From assembly GCA_019915015.1 (NCBI GenBank), contig JAHBBC010000009.1:1178001-1242000 (forward strand): a DNA stretch of 64,000 bases. Reading direction: 5' to 3'. This DNA is from Auriscalpium vulgare. Its lineage: Eukaryota; Basidiomycota; Agaricomycetes; Russulales; Auriscalpiaceae. A program made the position numbers and the translations under genes. The notes below the pieces were generated by a model, which saw only the letters and a list, made by a program, of their open reading frames with translations, made no database searches and was not told the origin of the DNA. This document shows, piece by piece, positions 33,742 through 47,181 of the stretch. The number at the start of each line of letters is the position of its first letter. Within the stretch, counting starts at the first letter, position 1.

Positions 33742-35212
33742 ATGCCCGGAGGTTTCATAGAGGATGCCTTTAATTGCCCAAGCTCGCCCCCGCCATTCGA
33801 AGTTGACGAGCTGGACGACGGCAACTCAAGTGGTCTGTCGCTACCTGACAGCTTTCAAGCTGATAACCAGGACGCGAACGGGTCATTATCAAGTCTCCTT
33901 CATAACGCGACATCCGATATTCGTCTTCTGGACGACCAAGAGCCAGTCACCAACATCAACCCCTATGACAGCGAGAACCCGCCGCAGGGTCCTGTCATCG
34001 ACGCGGTTACACCCCGCAAAAGAGTCGCATCAATTGATCTACATCAATATGCGCTCGCCGTCGGACGAGAGCTCAAGCTGAGAAAGCAGGAACAGTCCAT
34101 CTTGGAGTCCGTCGAAAAGGTGACGACACATTTGCTGTCATGGTCACGGATATGCGGCTCACAGCTCACGCAACCGCCGCTATGGCTCTAGCTCTCTGAC
34201 AGCGAGCGCAGCATGTGGCTTGTGGCCGGTATGCTCAAGGTTCAAGAGCGACTCGACACGCTGTCACCACCGGATGCTATCTTCGTGTTACCGCAAACAC
34301 TTCAGGTTCGTTCCATTCAACTGCATTCTCATGGTCAATTATCTGTACGATTTCCAGGCGCATATTGATACGTTCGCATTCACAATCGTCATGTCACCGG
34401 CGCTGTCCGCATACATCCAAGGCGACGTGCCGATCAAGCTTCTCCTGGTGCGCTCGACCTGTATCATGTTTGCTATGTCTCAGTCCGAGTCCACCGCACA
34501 GAGCTTGATCGACAAACATCCAGAATGGGGTCTGCCCGCAGATGCCAAGCACAATAAGACGAAGATGGCCGTCGTGGTCAAACGCATCCAGACCAAGCTC
34601 ACAGACCGTCGCTTCAACATCAAAACAATTGTGCGTGGCGTTGCGTGCTTTCGATCTCAGTACTAATCCTATTCTAGTTAAGCGGGAGCATTGTAACCGC
34701 GAGCGCGACACCGACACCGGACCCATCAGATACCGAGTCCAAAGCCGTCGACATCGTCGACCTCTGCCAGCAACTTGTCGCTAGCAACAAGTCCGCAAAT
34801 CTTAAGGTCACCATCAAGATGTGTGCTCGGATCGCATTTCTGGTGCGCTTGCAGTGTTTATGAGTCATTGTCGTGTCCTGACATCCGACCAGCGCGCTGT
34901 CCTCAAGGAAAACAACTCGGGGAAGTTTTGGTTTGCTGTCGACAAGCAACTGGCGACTGTGAGAGCGAAATGTGCCGGGGACGCGGAGAAAACCTCCAGG
35001 TGAGTGTCATGCACCTGCCAGATGTCTCTTGCCCGCGCTGAATGTAACCCATGGACAGATTCTTCGCAAAGATCCTTAAGAACGACCGCACAACTTATGG
35101 GCAAGTCAATTTGGATGGGTTGCGCAACGAAGTAGCCAACGATGACCAAATCGAGGCCGACAACATCGCAGACATACAAGCCGTCGGCCTCACCGACGCT
35201 GGCTCAACCTGA
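33742..35212 (+). CDS. Partner gene of the transposase-like protein, unrecognised
   Basis: The ATG at 33742 opens MPGGFIEDAFNCPSSPPPFE. Exon 1 (to 34119) carries TPRKRVASIDLHQYALAVGR and ELKLRKQEQ. Later exons read SMWLVAGMLKVQERLDTLSP, AHIDTFAFTIVMSPALSAYI, KHPEWGLPADAKHNKTKM, VDIVDLCQQLVASNKSANLK, FWFAVDKQLATVRAKCAGD, KILKNDRTTYG and a stop at 35212. Introns are short; clear ones end GTGACG...CTCTAG (34120-34191) and GTGCGT...TTCTAG (34629-34677). Proteins of this mostly helical type recur in agaricomycete genomes, in my recollection beside the transposase-like family. A DNA-binding or regulatory role is a guess. No break is visible. Confidence 0.55.
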
Positions 35213-37177
35213 CGACCCAACGCGGCACGCAGCACCGAACATTGTCTACCCCCCACGCTGTATCGCGGACCTTCTTCGTAGTACATATGTTAGCTATCTT
35301 GTAATGCGGCTTATTTGCGCTGGAATGCTATATCCTTTGCCACCCTATTCTGTCGTGCAAGCAATAGCAATGAGCTCATATGACGAATAGATATCTATCT
35401 AGTATCTGATCTGGATGCTACCGCAAGGCTGCTGGCGGTTGCCACGACAATCTCTGTCAAGATCACGGCCTGGGACCTCGCAGGATCTCCGGTAGGTATC
35501 CTAATTTATTGGCTCTCCCCTGATACTCATCTTCAGACCTTACAAGCCTGTGCCCGATAACGTGCAGCTCTGTCCCCGAGACCCTGCCGATAATTCACCA
35601 AGCCTTCATTTCGGACCCGGTGCAGTTGGCGGTGTACTGAGTCGCGTCGACCACATACACGTGACACGATTTGCGGCGATTTCAACTTCAAAGTTCAAAA
35701 TCTACTCTATGTTAGTACGTACTCTAGACCAATCTGCGTTGTATCCCATTACATCTGCCCCGCCGTACCGACACCTGAACACACACCAAGCGAATGCCAA
35801 TGAACCCCCCAAGTCCGACACACGCATTTGCTCCCTCGGCGGCCCGACTAGCCAGGCATTGATGAGTATCTTCGAGGACTGCCGGCCAGGTTCGCGGAGC
35901 TTCAATGCCTACATAGAGTGGCGCGTTCTGCGAATACAGAAACGAGATCATGAGTCGTCACAGGACATATCGAGCCTTGCAGATCAACGCCGTGGCCCGA
36001 GCAAGAGCGAGCGCCGTATATCAACCGTAGATGGTGATATGTGGAAGGAGAGCCGCGCAAGCCCTCAATCAATGCGACCCTGAACGGCAGGAAAGCAATT
36101 ACAATGGTCGTCGCGTCGTAGGATGGCAGCGGTTTGTAAAGAGGGTGACCTCAAAGGCAGGACGAGCAAAGGGCGAGCGCGGAGTCCACAACGAATCAGC
36201 CAGCGCGGCATTCATCAGGAAAATCGGGCGCACCTGACAAGAACACAGCCACTAGGCGCTGCTGCAAGATGGTACTATGGTAGCGCTCGGAAGACGGACT
36301 CTCGGGCACTCGCGGCTGAGGTGCGGTGCAGGATGGTCGAAGACCAGACCGCGGCGAGTTGGGTGTCTCTGATCTTCGCGCGCTGCGCAGCAGTGCGTTG
36401 CGTGCGATGCGTGCTGTGCTCGATGTGCACCTGCCGCCTGCGTCGTCCAGTCAACATATTGGGGTGTGTGAGGCTCTGGCCATCCGGCTGGCTGTCTGAA
36501 TATCTGATTATTATAACGCCCAAGTGCCACGGGACGATACGCAGCTCACCAAGATACTGCCATGCCCGCGCGCGCTCAGGCAGAAGTGGGTGAGTCTCTT
36601 CCGCAAGCGAAGTGAGTGTTGAGCTGAGTCGAGTCAGGTCGGATCCGAAAACCTGACTGGACCCCTGCCACTTTGGGTCACATATACGTTACCACTTTAT
36701 GTCGGCAAAGTCGGCAACGGCCAAGTGCTCCAATTCTCGTTTCTCTCCTCGTTTCGGCCCCAAGCCGGTAGCAAACTGGTGGCAAACTGGGCAAACCGGG
36801 CACAGCTCCGTCGCGCAGGTCTGCTCGAGTCATCCTTTATCCTCTGTCGAACAAGAAATTTCACCGCCCAGTGAGGTGGTTGCACGCACGCGCTGTCCTC
36901 TCCCCTCCTTCCGGAACCTCGTGTCATGCATGCACGCTTCTACTGCACATCTCAGCAGAGGATTGACGACCGCGGTAAGCGGCCCGCCTATCATATGACG
37001 CGCGATTCGCTCAAAAGTGACCTATGTAGGATATTGTCCTCTCTGTGACACTAGTATGCATCCTCCAGCCGCCGCGTAAATGGGCGCCCCCAGGGGAAGC
37101 TGGGCTCACATCTCCGCCTAAAACAACCACCACATCGACACTGAGCTCATACCCCATCAACATCCAGAGCCCTCATC
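35213..37177. other. Stretch without a supported gene
   Basis: The longest plus frame (35550-36083) has a plausible middle part (FEDCRPGSRSFNAYIEWRVL), but no start, domain or splicing that I can support. About 36,280-36,620 and 36,690-36,960 have short overlapping frames only. Confidence 0.35.
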
Positions 37178-38749
37178 ATGGAGGAAGAGTCCATTTCCCA
37201 CAAATTGCCCTTCAAGGTGACCAAGATGACGACGCATAAGGCCGCCATCGCGAAGAAGGCTTCGACGGCTATCAAGGCTTCCAAGAGCACTAGCTCTCGG
37301 AAGGTCGCGACCCGACATAATGTAGCGAAGTCTGCAGCCCTGCACGCCTCGAAGAAACATCGCAGGTCTCGGAAGGCTGCTACGCCCACTGCCGAATCCT
37401 CTGACTGTTATGACTCGCCGGTCTCGGAGGCAAGCCGAACGTCCACGCCCACGCCCACGCCTGCCGTGCCGCGCATCAGTAGGAAATCGACTTCCAAGAC
37501 CTCGATCGCCCAGAAAGCGCCCAGAAAGGAGCAGGCCGCGAAGTATGCAGCCCTGCACGCTTCGAAGAAACATGGCAGGTGTCGGAAGGCTGTCACGTCC
37601 ACCGAATCCTCTGACTTCGACTCTGACTCCGACTGGTCGGACTCGGAGACAAGCCGAACGCCCACGCCCACGCCTGCCGTGCCGCGCATCGCTAGGAGAT
37701 CGACGTCCAAGAACTCAATCGCCCACAAGGGGACCAGCGAGGAGCATGCGGCGACTCAGCCTGCATTCCACGCTTCGAAGAAAGACGCCAGGTCTCGGAG
37801 AGGTGCTATGCCCGCCGAATCCTCGAACTCTGATTTGGAGGCAAGCCGAACGCCCGGGCACGCGCCCCTCGTGCTCCGGACTGCCGTCAATGAGAAGCCA
37901 GAGCCTGTCCCCGTAGATAAGTGGCCCCCCTCCAAGGTCCCAGAGAGCAGCACAGTGAGTGTACTTGTCTCCGAGTCACCAACTTCACTCTTGTTGATGT
38001 TGTCTCCAAGATCACTGCCACTGACTCTTATCAGAAGTACAGAGTGAGTAGGCGACAGAATCTTGACCCGCTTTGTGCCCACGGTCTGCACCTAGATTGA
38101 GCCCCAAGATCTTCAGACACTTCGCTACGAAGCGCAGTACAGCAGGAACTACAAGCCGGGCGATTCCCTTATGCATGTCTACTGAGAGGTCGAAGTTGAA
38201 CGGCTCGCATGGAAGGAGCACGGCGGACCGGCGGGCTGGAAGCAATTGTGAGCCCTCGTTTTACTCCCTTCTACCTACCTACCAGCGGCCATTACTGAGC
38301 TCTACACGTGCACCGCAGTTTGGATGAAGAGTACAAAATCTATACAGACTCGGAGGAATATGAACTTTGGTGCAAGAACTCGCAGACGATGAAAAGACCT
38401 ACATTTCACTGCCCTGATTTGTACTGCCTGTGAGCTCTGAGCATCACCTCGACACTCTGCGTTGTGCTGAAGGTTTGCAGGCCCGGGTCCAATATGCCTC
38501 TTCGCGACAACATTATTGATTATGCCAAGCTATCAGCTAAATTGGACAAGGAAGACCCCGTAATGCCCGACACGGATGTCATGCTCGTGCTGCGGACTGC
38601 CTGTTTGGATGTGCCCAAAGATCAGTGGCCCATCTCCCAGGTCCTAAAGGGCAAAACAGTGAGTGTACTCGCCACCGGTCGGATGATGCATTGTTCTTAT
38701 CTATGTTGTTTCCAAGATCACTTACACAAATTCTTGGCAGCAGTACAGA
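37178..38749 (+). pseudogene. Repeat-containing gene with microexons, in-frame TGA and lost 3' end
   Basis: Exons by consensus splice sites: 37178-37954, 38035-38043, 38096-38247, 38319-38429, 38481-38658 and 38741-38749. Exon 1 encodes three diverged tandem units of about 70 residues (ASKKH-RSRKA, ESSD, PTPAVPRISRKSTSK). It then has VLRTAV...DKWPPSKVPESST, matched later by VLRTACLDVPKDQWPISQVL in exon 5. So the VLRT module plus the following 9-nt microexon (KYR, later QYR) is duplicated. Exon 3 reads LQTLRYEAQYSRNYKPGDSL then HVY, TGA at 38183-38185, and EVEVERLAWKEHGGPAGW in the same frame. After 38749 the expected next exon is absent and GC-rich unrelated sequence begins. I call it a decayed, truncated gene of unknown function; readthrough is the alternative. 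Confidence 0.55.
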
Positions 38750-39465
38750 GTAAGTAGGCCGCGGTGATGAGTAAACCCCCACTGCAGTCGCTGGAGGGGC
38801 CAAGGGTCGGGGTGAGGAGTGCTCTACTGCCTGGGGCGAGAGGAGAGAGGGTAAGAAGGAGCGTGAGAGCGCGCGACCGCTGGCGAAAACCCCCAACCAC
38901 AGCGCGCTCTCTATCCTGGGGCGCGCTGCCGCTGCCGTCCTTCTCCTACCAGCCAGATACCGTCAGTCCCGTCGCAAACGTAATACACATACCGTCAGTC
39001 CAGCACCGTGCCGTCGAGTCCCTCAGTCTCCCATTTCGCTCGCCGTGTTCGCCTAAGCCGTACTGACTTGGTGACTCTTCGCCGAGACTACCGCTTCCCC
39101 TGCCGCTGCTATCTTCGCCTTTCCCCTAGTGCATGGTTAGGTCCCGTCGCCTGGTTCGCCGAACGCTCGCTAGGATCGTATCTCTTGTTTTGAGCTGTGA
39201 AGTCTCGGGTGTCGTCTCCCAAGGGTAGATTGCTTTGTCATCACTCGTACACGTACACTCTATGCTCTATCACCTCTCGATTCCCACGCTACCCTTCGTT
39301 CGGCGCCTACGACATCTCCCGCCTCCGGTCACTCTACCCTTCGCGAGTGGCAACCTTCCCTCAGTTCGCTGCGTTTCGCCGACCTTGGTTCTGTCCCGCC
39401 GCGCCCAGGGGAGAGTGTGGTGGTGTGGTTTGAGGTGTGCGGTCCGGTCTACGTGCCTGTAGCAC
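38750..39465. other. GC-rich spacer left of KDZ copy B
   Basis: No gene supported. Composition and TTCGCCGAAC-type words resemble the gene-family region right of copy B, as expected because the element split one continuous stretch. The left target duplication TGTAGCAC is at 39458-39465. Confidence 0.45.
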
Positions 39466-39734
39466 CACCTGTCCTTCCCACAGTACAGGCTAAAGTAAGC
39501 ACGTCGGAGAGACTCTCCGTCGCGCTTACTTTAGCAGGTAGTTAGCGTGTCCTGCCTACAAAAGATCGAGCGGAATAGCACCCACCTAGCTACCCTTTCG
39601 AGCCGTAGTGATGGGTGATCTTGATGAGCTGTCACTGCGTGTCAGCAGCACGCGCGTGTTCCTTCCCGTTATATTTAGGCATCGGGTCTGGACCGTCGGA
39701 GCCCCGGATCAGCTCCGGATCTTAGGGATCTCGG
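39466..39734 (+). repeat. Left terminal inverted repeat of KDZ copy B
   Basis: Matches the 13130-13398 repeat of copy A, including the 47-bp palindrome (here 39489-39535). Confidence 0.93.
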
Positions 39735-39918
39735 CGCTTCGTCGGAGCGCAGGGCCGGCAAATGTAAAGTACACGACAAAACACCGATAATATTCGTACG
39801 CCCCGCATTATGGCACTATACACTGTAACGAGGGACAAGAAATACATCAAATTGAATAAGAATACATGCCGCCGAGTCCCACGGAGAGGGGACAACGGAC
39901 GGCGACGCAACGGCCCTT

Positions 39919-41732
39919 CTACTCGTCGTCGAGAGGCAGCCCCAACGGGTTGTAGCCCAGTGGGCCATCACCCAAGTCCACGTACCCGAAGAGCTGCTGC
40001 GCAGACGTGGGAGTGGGTTTCCAGGGAAGATGGAGGCCACCTGTGGAGTGTCCGGGTCAATAACACGTCGTTGAGTCTATGTAATGAAGTCGCTGCTCAC
40101 CTTGTGTACTGTCATCGTCTCCCATCAATCCTCCAAGGCCGTCCTCGTACAGAGAGGACATGAGGGAGCCAATCTCCGGCACGGAGACCTCTGGAAAGTG
40201 GACCTCGGGTAAATGCGATGCGCCGGGAGAGGTCGTCGAGGATGCCGCTGGGAACTGCAGGTCCCAGTCAGTGGAGAGGGGAGAAGAGGGCGCGCGCGAT
40301 GAGATCAAAGAGGGGAGGGATGAGAGTGCGGGAGGCGAGGAACGCGTGGGGGACGGAGGCAATGGGGAAGGCGATGGCGAAAGGGAAGGAGATGGGGCTT
40401 TCCGGGCCTTCTTTTTAGGTTGGGCGTTCTCCGAGTCGTCGTCGCGTGGCCGCTTCGTGTTTTTATCCTTGCGTACCTTCCGCCGGGGAATTTCGCCGGT
40501 CTCAATGGCATTCTCTCGATTCCGGAACTCCTCGTTGAACTCTTCGTCACTAATGGGAGCCCAGTGAATTGCGCCGTTGTACCAGAGCCTGCTCAGCTCC
40601 TCGGCGAGATGTTTTGAGGGTGCGGCACGGCTCAGGGACGCGAAGGTGATATGCTCTGGCCAGCCCTTGATCTGGACCCGGTGTTTGCTGACGATATCCC
40701 AGTGGGAGCCGAACCGCCACTTGATGTCTCGCCTGCCGACGATATCACCTGATTGACAAGCCATCAGAAGCGTACCAGACTTGTGGAAATATTACTTACG
40801 AAGCTGCTCGTCGATGAATTTTCCCAGCGCCTCACGAAGTTCCTCAACGGACCGAATCGCCTTGCCGCTGCCTGTTCCGCCGCAAAATGAGATCAATAAA
40901 TTTAGCAAGACACGAAGCATCGTACCTGCGAGACCTTGGATGCCGAAGCCTTCCATTCGGGTGAGGAGGTCTTGCGGATCCATCAACAGGACTTGCGTGA
41001 TGAAGTCAACGAGCTGGGGGGTAGCGAACGCGACGGGGTTGTATTTGATTGACGAATTTCCTCGTACGAGGAACAGCATGGCCTCGATGCCCGTGCGCGC
41101 GCGCAACGCGTTAAGCTAGTCGACAGAGATCAGAGCCATATTCCCATGCGTAACCGAAAGAATGGCACTTACCTCATCGATTAATTTCGTGGCCGTGGAC
41201 GCCGCATCGTTTGTCTTGGAGCGTGAACTGACCCATTCGCCAGTTTTCCTAGTCTCCAGGTGCGCCCGGTGCTCTTTGAGAACACTTGCCTTCTCCTCGT
41301 TAGTGAGCAAGGCGTACGCGGCCCTGCGCTGCTTCGAAAGCTGCCCTATCGACACGCCGGCTACAACACATGTCAGGAATGAGAGTAATAAGAAGCCGGC
41401 AATTACTCACTTGCGTGATTGTCTCGGCCTTCCTTCCATTGGTACGCGCTCCAGGCACTGCTTACCTCGTGCTTACCGCGGCTCAGACCGCCGCGGCCGA
41501 TATGAAGCGCCGTTTCGACCTTGTGAGGGACCTTTGAATGCCTTTCGGCCAAATCGTCCGTGCGCTTCCTGACGTCGGCCGCCAACGCGTCGACATCATC
41601 AAGGTACGCGCCGGTCTTGATTTTACGCGTCTCGTTGAGCTGGGCAAGCGCCTCCTTGGAGAGCTTTGGTCGCGGCTTGTGCGGGATATGACCTTGGCGG
41701 TGCTTCGTGTTTGAAGGCTTTTTAGGCGACAT
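39919..41732 (-). CDS. KDZ accessory gene 3 (copy B)
   Basis: Counterpart of 13583-15396 with the same predicted protein: a basic N-terminus, HMG-like helix, WRFGSHWDIVSKHRVQIKGW block, nuclear-localisation-like KKKARK and a C-terminal GLPLDDE. The single base difference between the two elements (40070) falls in its last intron, so the protein should be unchanged. Function unknown. Confidence 0.6.
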
Positions 41733-41904
41733 AGCGGGGATGTGGGCCGTGGCTTGCGGAGATGAGGAGACAAGGCCCGGAGGCTGTTGGCGACGCAATA
41801 CACAGCCAAATACGTACACGTGACCGTGAATTTGCACACACAAGTACTTATTTCTCAAGTACAACAAGATATGTAAAAACACTATTTAAACTACAATAAC
41901 AGGC

Positions 41905-43411
41905 TCACCAGGACACCACCCAGCACGCACGACACGCACGACATAGTGACCGCGCAGCAGGTGGCCGTGCACTGGAGAATGCGTTGAGCAATACACGGAG
42001 CAAAGCAAAGGCATTACTTACACGCGAGCGCGCCGCAACCTTGATCCTCGGTTTCTTTGGCACCTGCGCCGTCGTAGCCTGCGCCTTCGGGCCGAAGATG
42101 GGCCCCTGGGTGTCGGAAAGCATAGCGGCCGCGATGGCGCGCGCTTTCGAATCCTCAAACCGCCAGTCATCGCGCATGACTGCAACCCAGCGCGGGGAGG
42201 GCATGTTGATGAGTGTGTTGAGCCGATCTTTGAAGTCGTCGCCGAGCCGATACTTGTCCATAGCAACTATTGTGCACGGCCCGATGCTCTCAGTGGGCGC
42301 CGGCAAGGAGGGGATGGCGGGACGAGGCACGGCGGGGGCAGAGCCGCGAGCGGCTGTTGTGAGGGATGTGACGGTCTCAGGGTTACCGCGTCGCCGTAAG
42401 CCGGTGAGTGCCGCGGGCTTGCGTGAGGGTGCGAGGGAGATGGGCCAGGGAAGACGTTGCCCAGGAGGCGCGGACGCTGCCAGTGGGGGAGAGTCGTCGA
42501 TGTAGAGAGGTAGGGGTACGCCAGGGCCTGCAGACGCCGGTAGAGGAGGGGAATCGTCGATGTAGAGGGGAAGAGGCGTGTGGGGGCTTGCTTTTGAGCA
42601 ACCGGGCAGGGAATTGCTTCGGCGCGCGCGGCCCTTCGGCTTCGTCCCCATGGACTCGAAGGCGAGTTCGTCCTTTGTTTTGTAGCTCCCAGCCGCCTGG
42701 GAATCCGGGCGTACACGCGGGAAGCACCGGAGGGCACTGCCTGGGCGCACAGGACCAGGCAAGCTGTCCGGGAACACAGCAGCTGGAGGGATAGGAAGGG
42801 GAAGAGGTTGTTGGTTATCGGGAACGCCGGAGCGAGCGCGATACTCCTGGGCGCGCTGGAGGTACGGGTATGCGATCCGCGAGCGAAAGATCTCCGCAAT
42901 CCTCACGATGTGCTTTTGCATGTCCTCGCCATGATTGGTGACCTCGCGTGGCGGGAGGTAGGCAAGGATGTCGATGTCTTGCGGGGAGATGGAAGGCTGC
43001 TGCGCGGTAAAGCCTGGGACATGGAAGAGAAGGCTGAAGCCCCCATCTACCCTGTCCAACGTTGTGACCTGTTCGCATTGTCAGTCCTCGCACGAACAGA
43101 AAACCAACCGAACATGTACTCACCGCGTCCAAAACATCCCCCAGCGTATCCTGCACGGCCTCACTCTGCGAGCCCGGGCGACCAGCGGCGACACCTTTCG
43201 TATCTTCGTACAGGGTGAGATAGTCGATGTGGAGGCCGCCGGCTTTGAGGGAGTAGTGACGATTGTCGGCATGGGCGCCGGTGCGAAGAAGGGCCCTAGC
43301 GGCGGAGCCTGAGTACAGCCGAGGCTGCTTACTAGAGACAATGGATGTGATGGTTGTCGGGGTGTAGGGAGCGAAAGGTTCCTGACCCTGAGCTGAGCTC
43401 GGCTCAGCCAT
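41905..43411 (-). CDS. KDZ accessory gene 2 (copy B)
   Basis: Counterpart of 15569-17075, with the same start (MAEPSSAQGQ), the same intron after VQDTLGDVLDA and the same tandem PLPLYIDDSPPL repeat. No difference from copy A was seen. Function unknown. Confidence 0.6.
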
Positions 43412-43780
43412 GGTGGTGGGAGAGAGTTGAACACGTCGGCGCCTAAATGAGCGCGCGGCCGCTGTGCAGATGCCCAGAAGTCCGCAGGGCAACCCACATC
43501 TTGTGCAGCTTGTCTGCCGACGTCCGGACCAGCCTGGGCATGTAGTAGTTGACTAGATAGACCTATTGACAAGTTTCCGAGGTGTGGGGGTTTCAAAGGT
43601 TTGAGCCGACTAGCCAAGTCGGAGCTGCATGCACAGATGCTGGGTTCTGACTCTGAGCGCGTCGAGTCCTCGAGCATATCCTGGCACACTTCGGAAAATT
43701 TAATTTCCAACAAATCTCGAATTTAACAAGAGCCTTCATTGGGTGTCAAAACCACGATTGACGCATAAATTGTGCTCAGA

Positions 43781-46700
43781 TTACGACGTAATATCATGTA
43801 CAAAATCCTCGAATGCTACGACCTCGGCTTCTTCAGCATCTTGCCTATCGTCAGCCTCACTATCTAAGATCTCCGAAACTACTGCGTCGTCTGGGGGTTC
43901 GAGTGCGCTAGTCGACGAGGTACCTCCCTCGGCTGGAGCGGCACGCCCAACACGTACCCCGAGGTCGTGTTGACCCGAATATTCCGGCATTTTCAGAATG
44001 GCCGCGAGACGACGCTCGTGGATCATGTTGATGGCCCTGCGCAGGTCCCATCGCCGCCCAATTTCGGCAGCAAGAGCCGGGTCTGATAGGGACGTCTCGG
44101 CAATTGCACGCCGGTAATCTTCGGCCTCGTCCCGGATATGCGTGCGCAGGCGGCGGATTTCATTGTCACATCGCAGGAGCTCCTCACGAGCCCTCAGCAA
44201 CTCAAGGTGCTGGAGAAGGAGGTCGCGGTGGGCAGGGTCCGCCCACTTCTCCCGGCGAACGTCGGTACGCGCCTCGCGGAGCAAGTCGAACTCGCCCAGG
44301 AAGCTGTAGTCGACAACTTCCTTCCATGAGAGAACAGGGCGTGGCGGCACCAGCTTCCTAGCCTGCGTGTTGTATTTGTCGAGTGCCGAGCGGATTGCGG
44401 CCGAGCGGCGCTTCAGGGCTGTTGCAATGTGGGTGCGCAGCTTGTAACCTGTCGTAAGATATGAGTAAGTACGCTGCGGAATCAGAGATACGGACGCACC
44501 TGTGCCAGCCATGTTGAGCTTCGTAAGCTCGAAGAGCCGCTGCACAACAAGCCGCTCGAGCTCATCGAGCGCCCTGCGGTACTTTCGCTCAACCGTCTGC
44601 GCCTTCACCGCACGGTACTCCTCGGAGTCCTCGTTCCACCGCTCGCCCGTCAGACCCAGCTGGTTTTCAAGCGACCCCACGTGGGCGTCCTTGTTCTCCA
44701 GTTTCCGGAGTTTTGTTGCAACGGCACGATTAGCCGCTATCATTGCCTTGTGGAGACCGGGAGTTGCGATGTTGAATCGCAGTTTCTCGACCGCGGCCCG
44801 TGCCTCGTTCCATTCTTCCCTGTGGACGCATCTCCACGTTACTCATAAGTCGCGGCAAATGGAATTCACACCACGTACCTTGCAGTCGCGAGATCGCCGA
44901 GTGCTTCGAGGTATTGAAAACGGAGCGTCTCAGCGGGAGGCTCGGCATGGAGGCCCGCAAGATAGGCCTTTTCGGCCTCAATATATTGAGGGAAAGCATC
45001 GTCGCCGATGCCCAGCTCTTCCTGCCGCGCGCGAATGTGGTCAGGGTAGACGGTTGTAATAGCCAGGGCCGCTCGGTAATGATTTGTGAGATAGCTACCT
45101 GAGAATTACATCAGTATATGACGACAGAGTGAAAATTATTACTACGCACTGAGATTCGCGTATTTGTCCTCGTCCCAGAACGCGAAATGCTGTTCAATAT
45201 CTTGCTGTCGATGAAATTTACTTGCATTCCGCGTGTTCGCCGCGAGAGCATTTGATGCGCCGAATACTCGTTCGCAGCCTTCGAAGTTGGCCTGCCCCAT
45301 GCCTTTGACGTTCCTCGGGTGCCAGTGCAGTTGACACGCGCGGTTGTGCGCATGACCATGGAATGAGCCAACAACGAGCCGGAACCGTTGGGCGGCTGCT
45401 CGCGGTCCGAGGGAGCTGGACGCCACGGTCTTTGAGAATGCGCAGCCGATATCATATCCGCAGGCAATGTCGGAGCCGTAGACTTCTAGGAGCTTGTCAA
45501 CCACAGCCAAGGGATATTTTGCCCTTAATAACACGTAAGAAATAGTATGGATAGACTGGTGTGTGACGTACAGTTCCCCACTCTTAATCATATCACACAT
45601 CAGGAGGATGGAGCCGTGCCGGCAACTCGCCAGAAAGACCCCGCTCTCTGCGAACATCGTCCACATGCGCTTGCGTTCTTCAGGGCCAGCGTTCACCCAG
45701 CGCTTCGTGCACTGAGTGTTGCCGTCTTCATCTTGCCATTCGTTGTTGCCATCTTCGTCGACAACGGCCGCGGGATCCGCTGTCTTCACTTGGTCCTGGC
45801 AAACGGCTTGTCACGTAGTGCTCAACGAAACGAATATGTACACGTACCAATGATCCTTTTACTTCATCCTTGAACACGTCGACAGCCTCGGGGCTCAGCC
45901 AATAGTCGGACCGCGCCCGCCGCGTGTCGATCCGTTCCACTTGGTTGCGAACCGAGGCCTCTGTGCGCTTCAGTGAATTGTTACCGTCCATTTCACACAT
46001 AAAAGAAAATTGCAAGGGAGGCTCGTCCTCGAGGGTGTAAAAACAAGCAGGGCACGTATTGAGCATACGCCAGTTGGGGGTGTCGCGCCCGAGGGCGGCA
46101 CGGACGCGTCGCGTCACAGAATCGAGCACGTCGAGGTAGACGTCAAATGCGATGCGCAGCTGGTCGCATAGATAGCCGCGGTAAGGTACCTGAAAGGTGA
46201 TGGTTACGTTCATTCGGTGAGACTCGGAGATATGTACGCACATTATGTATGGCGCAGATAGCGCGAACCTGTGCTTGAATACTGAGCCGAGGATTGGCGC
46301 GGTGTATCTGGCGGTAGAGTTCGAGGGTGCGTATCGAAATGGCCACGGTTGGGTGCAGTGGGGCGCAGCCAAGGTACCCGGCTCGAACCATGGCGACGTT
46401 CGGGTAGACGTCCGTTGGTGATTGCACAAAGGTACGTTGCATGTGCTCTACACATGAATATCAGCTGTGCAGCGAAGCGAATAACGAGAGAACGTACCAA
46501 ATATGTCGACCGTCTCAAGGGCAAACACTTGACCGTTGGTTTCTGCCCCAACTTCTCCAGGCGTTGCCGCGGTAGCCTCTGTCGAAGTCTGCGTGCACTT
46601 GTACTTGAGGTAGGCGTTGACAAGGGAGGGCAGTTGCATGGCCCACTGAGCGTTGCGGCGCTCGATACGATCGCGGCGGATACGATCATCCGACCGACAG

Positions 46701-47181
46701 CTACTATAGGTCACATTCAGTTCCAGGGGAAGGGAATGTGAAGCTCACTAGATCGAGTTGGCGAGATCAACGACGAAATGTTGGAACATCTCGTACTCTC
46801 CGCCCTCGTGGCTGACTTGGGCTCCTTCCTGGCCAGGCGGGACGGATAGCATTGCACCTTGGTAGTCGGCACTGTCGAGGAGGTAGTCACGATCGACACC
46901 AGATGGCAGGTCCTCGTCCATGGCCGCAACAGCGTGCCGCTCTAACTGATCCATGCCTGAATGAACGGAAGTGAGAAAGAGAAAAAACAAATCTACTGCG
47001 ACGCACCTGCAATGGCATTCGCCCGCTGCTTTGCACTCTTCTCCTTCCTCTCTGCCTGCTTGCCCGGTCGCATATCCTCCCGGCGCATCCGACCACCATC
47101 ACGGGACCCATACACCCTCGACTTGCTCGAAAGACCGTTGAAAGTTGGCTTGGACTTCTTCCTAGTGACTCCTGGGCTCAT
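43781..47181 (-). CDS. KDZ transposase (copy B)
   Basis: Counterpart of 17445-20845 with the same sequence wherever compared. It keeps the cysteine-cluster region (NTCPACFYTLEDEP) and the catalytic blocks GYDIGCAF, HGHAHNRACQ and EGCERVFG, at about 45,445, 45,350 and 45,275. Two matching, unbroken transposase genes in one window suggest very recent activity of the family. Confidence 0.9.
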
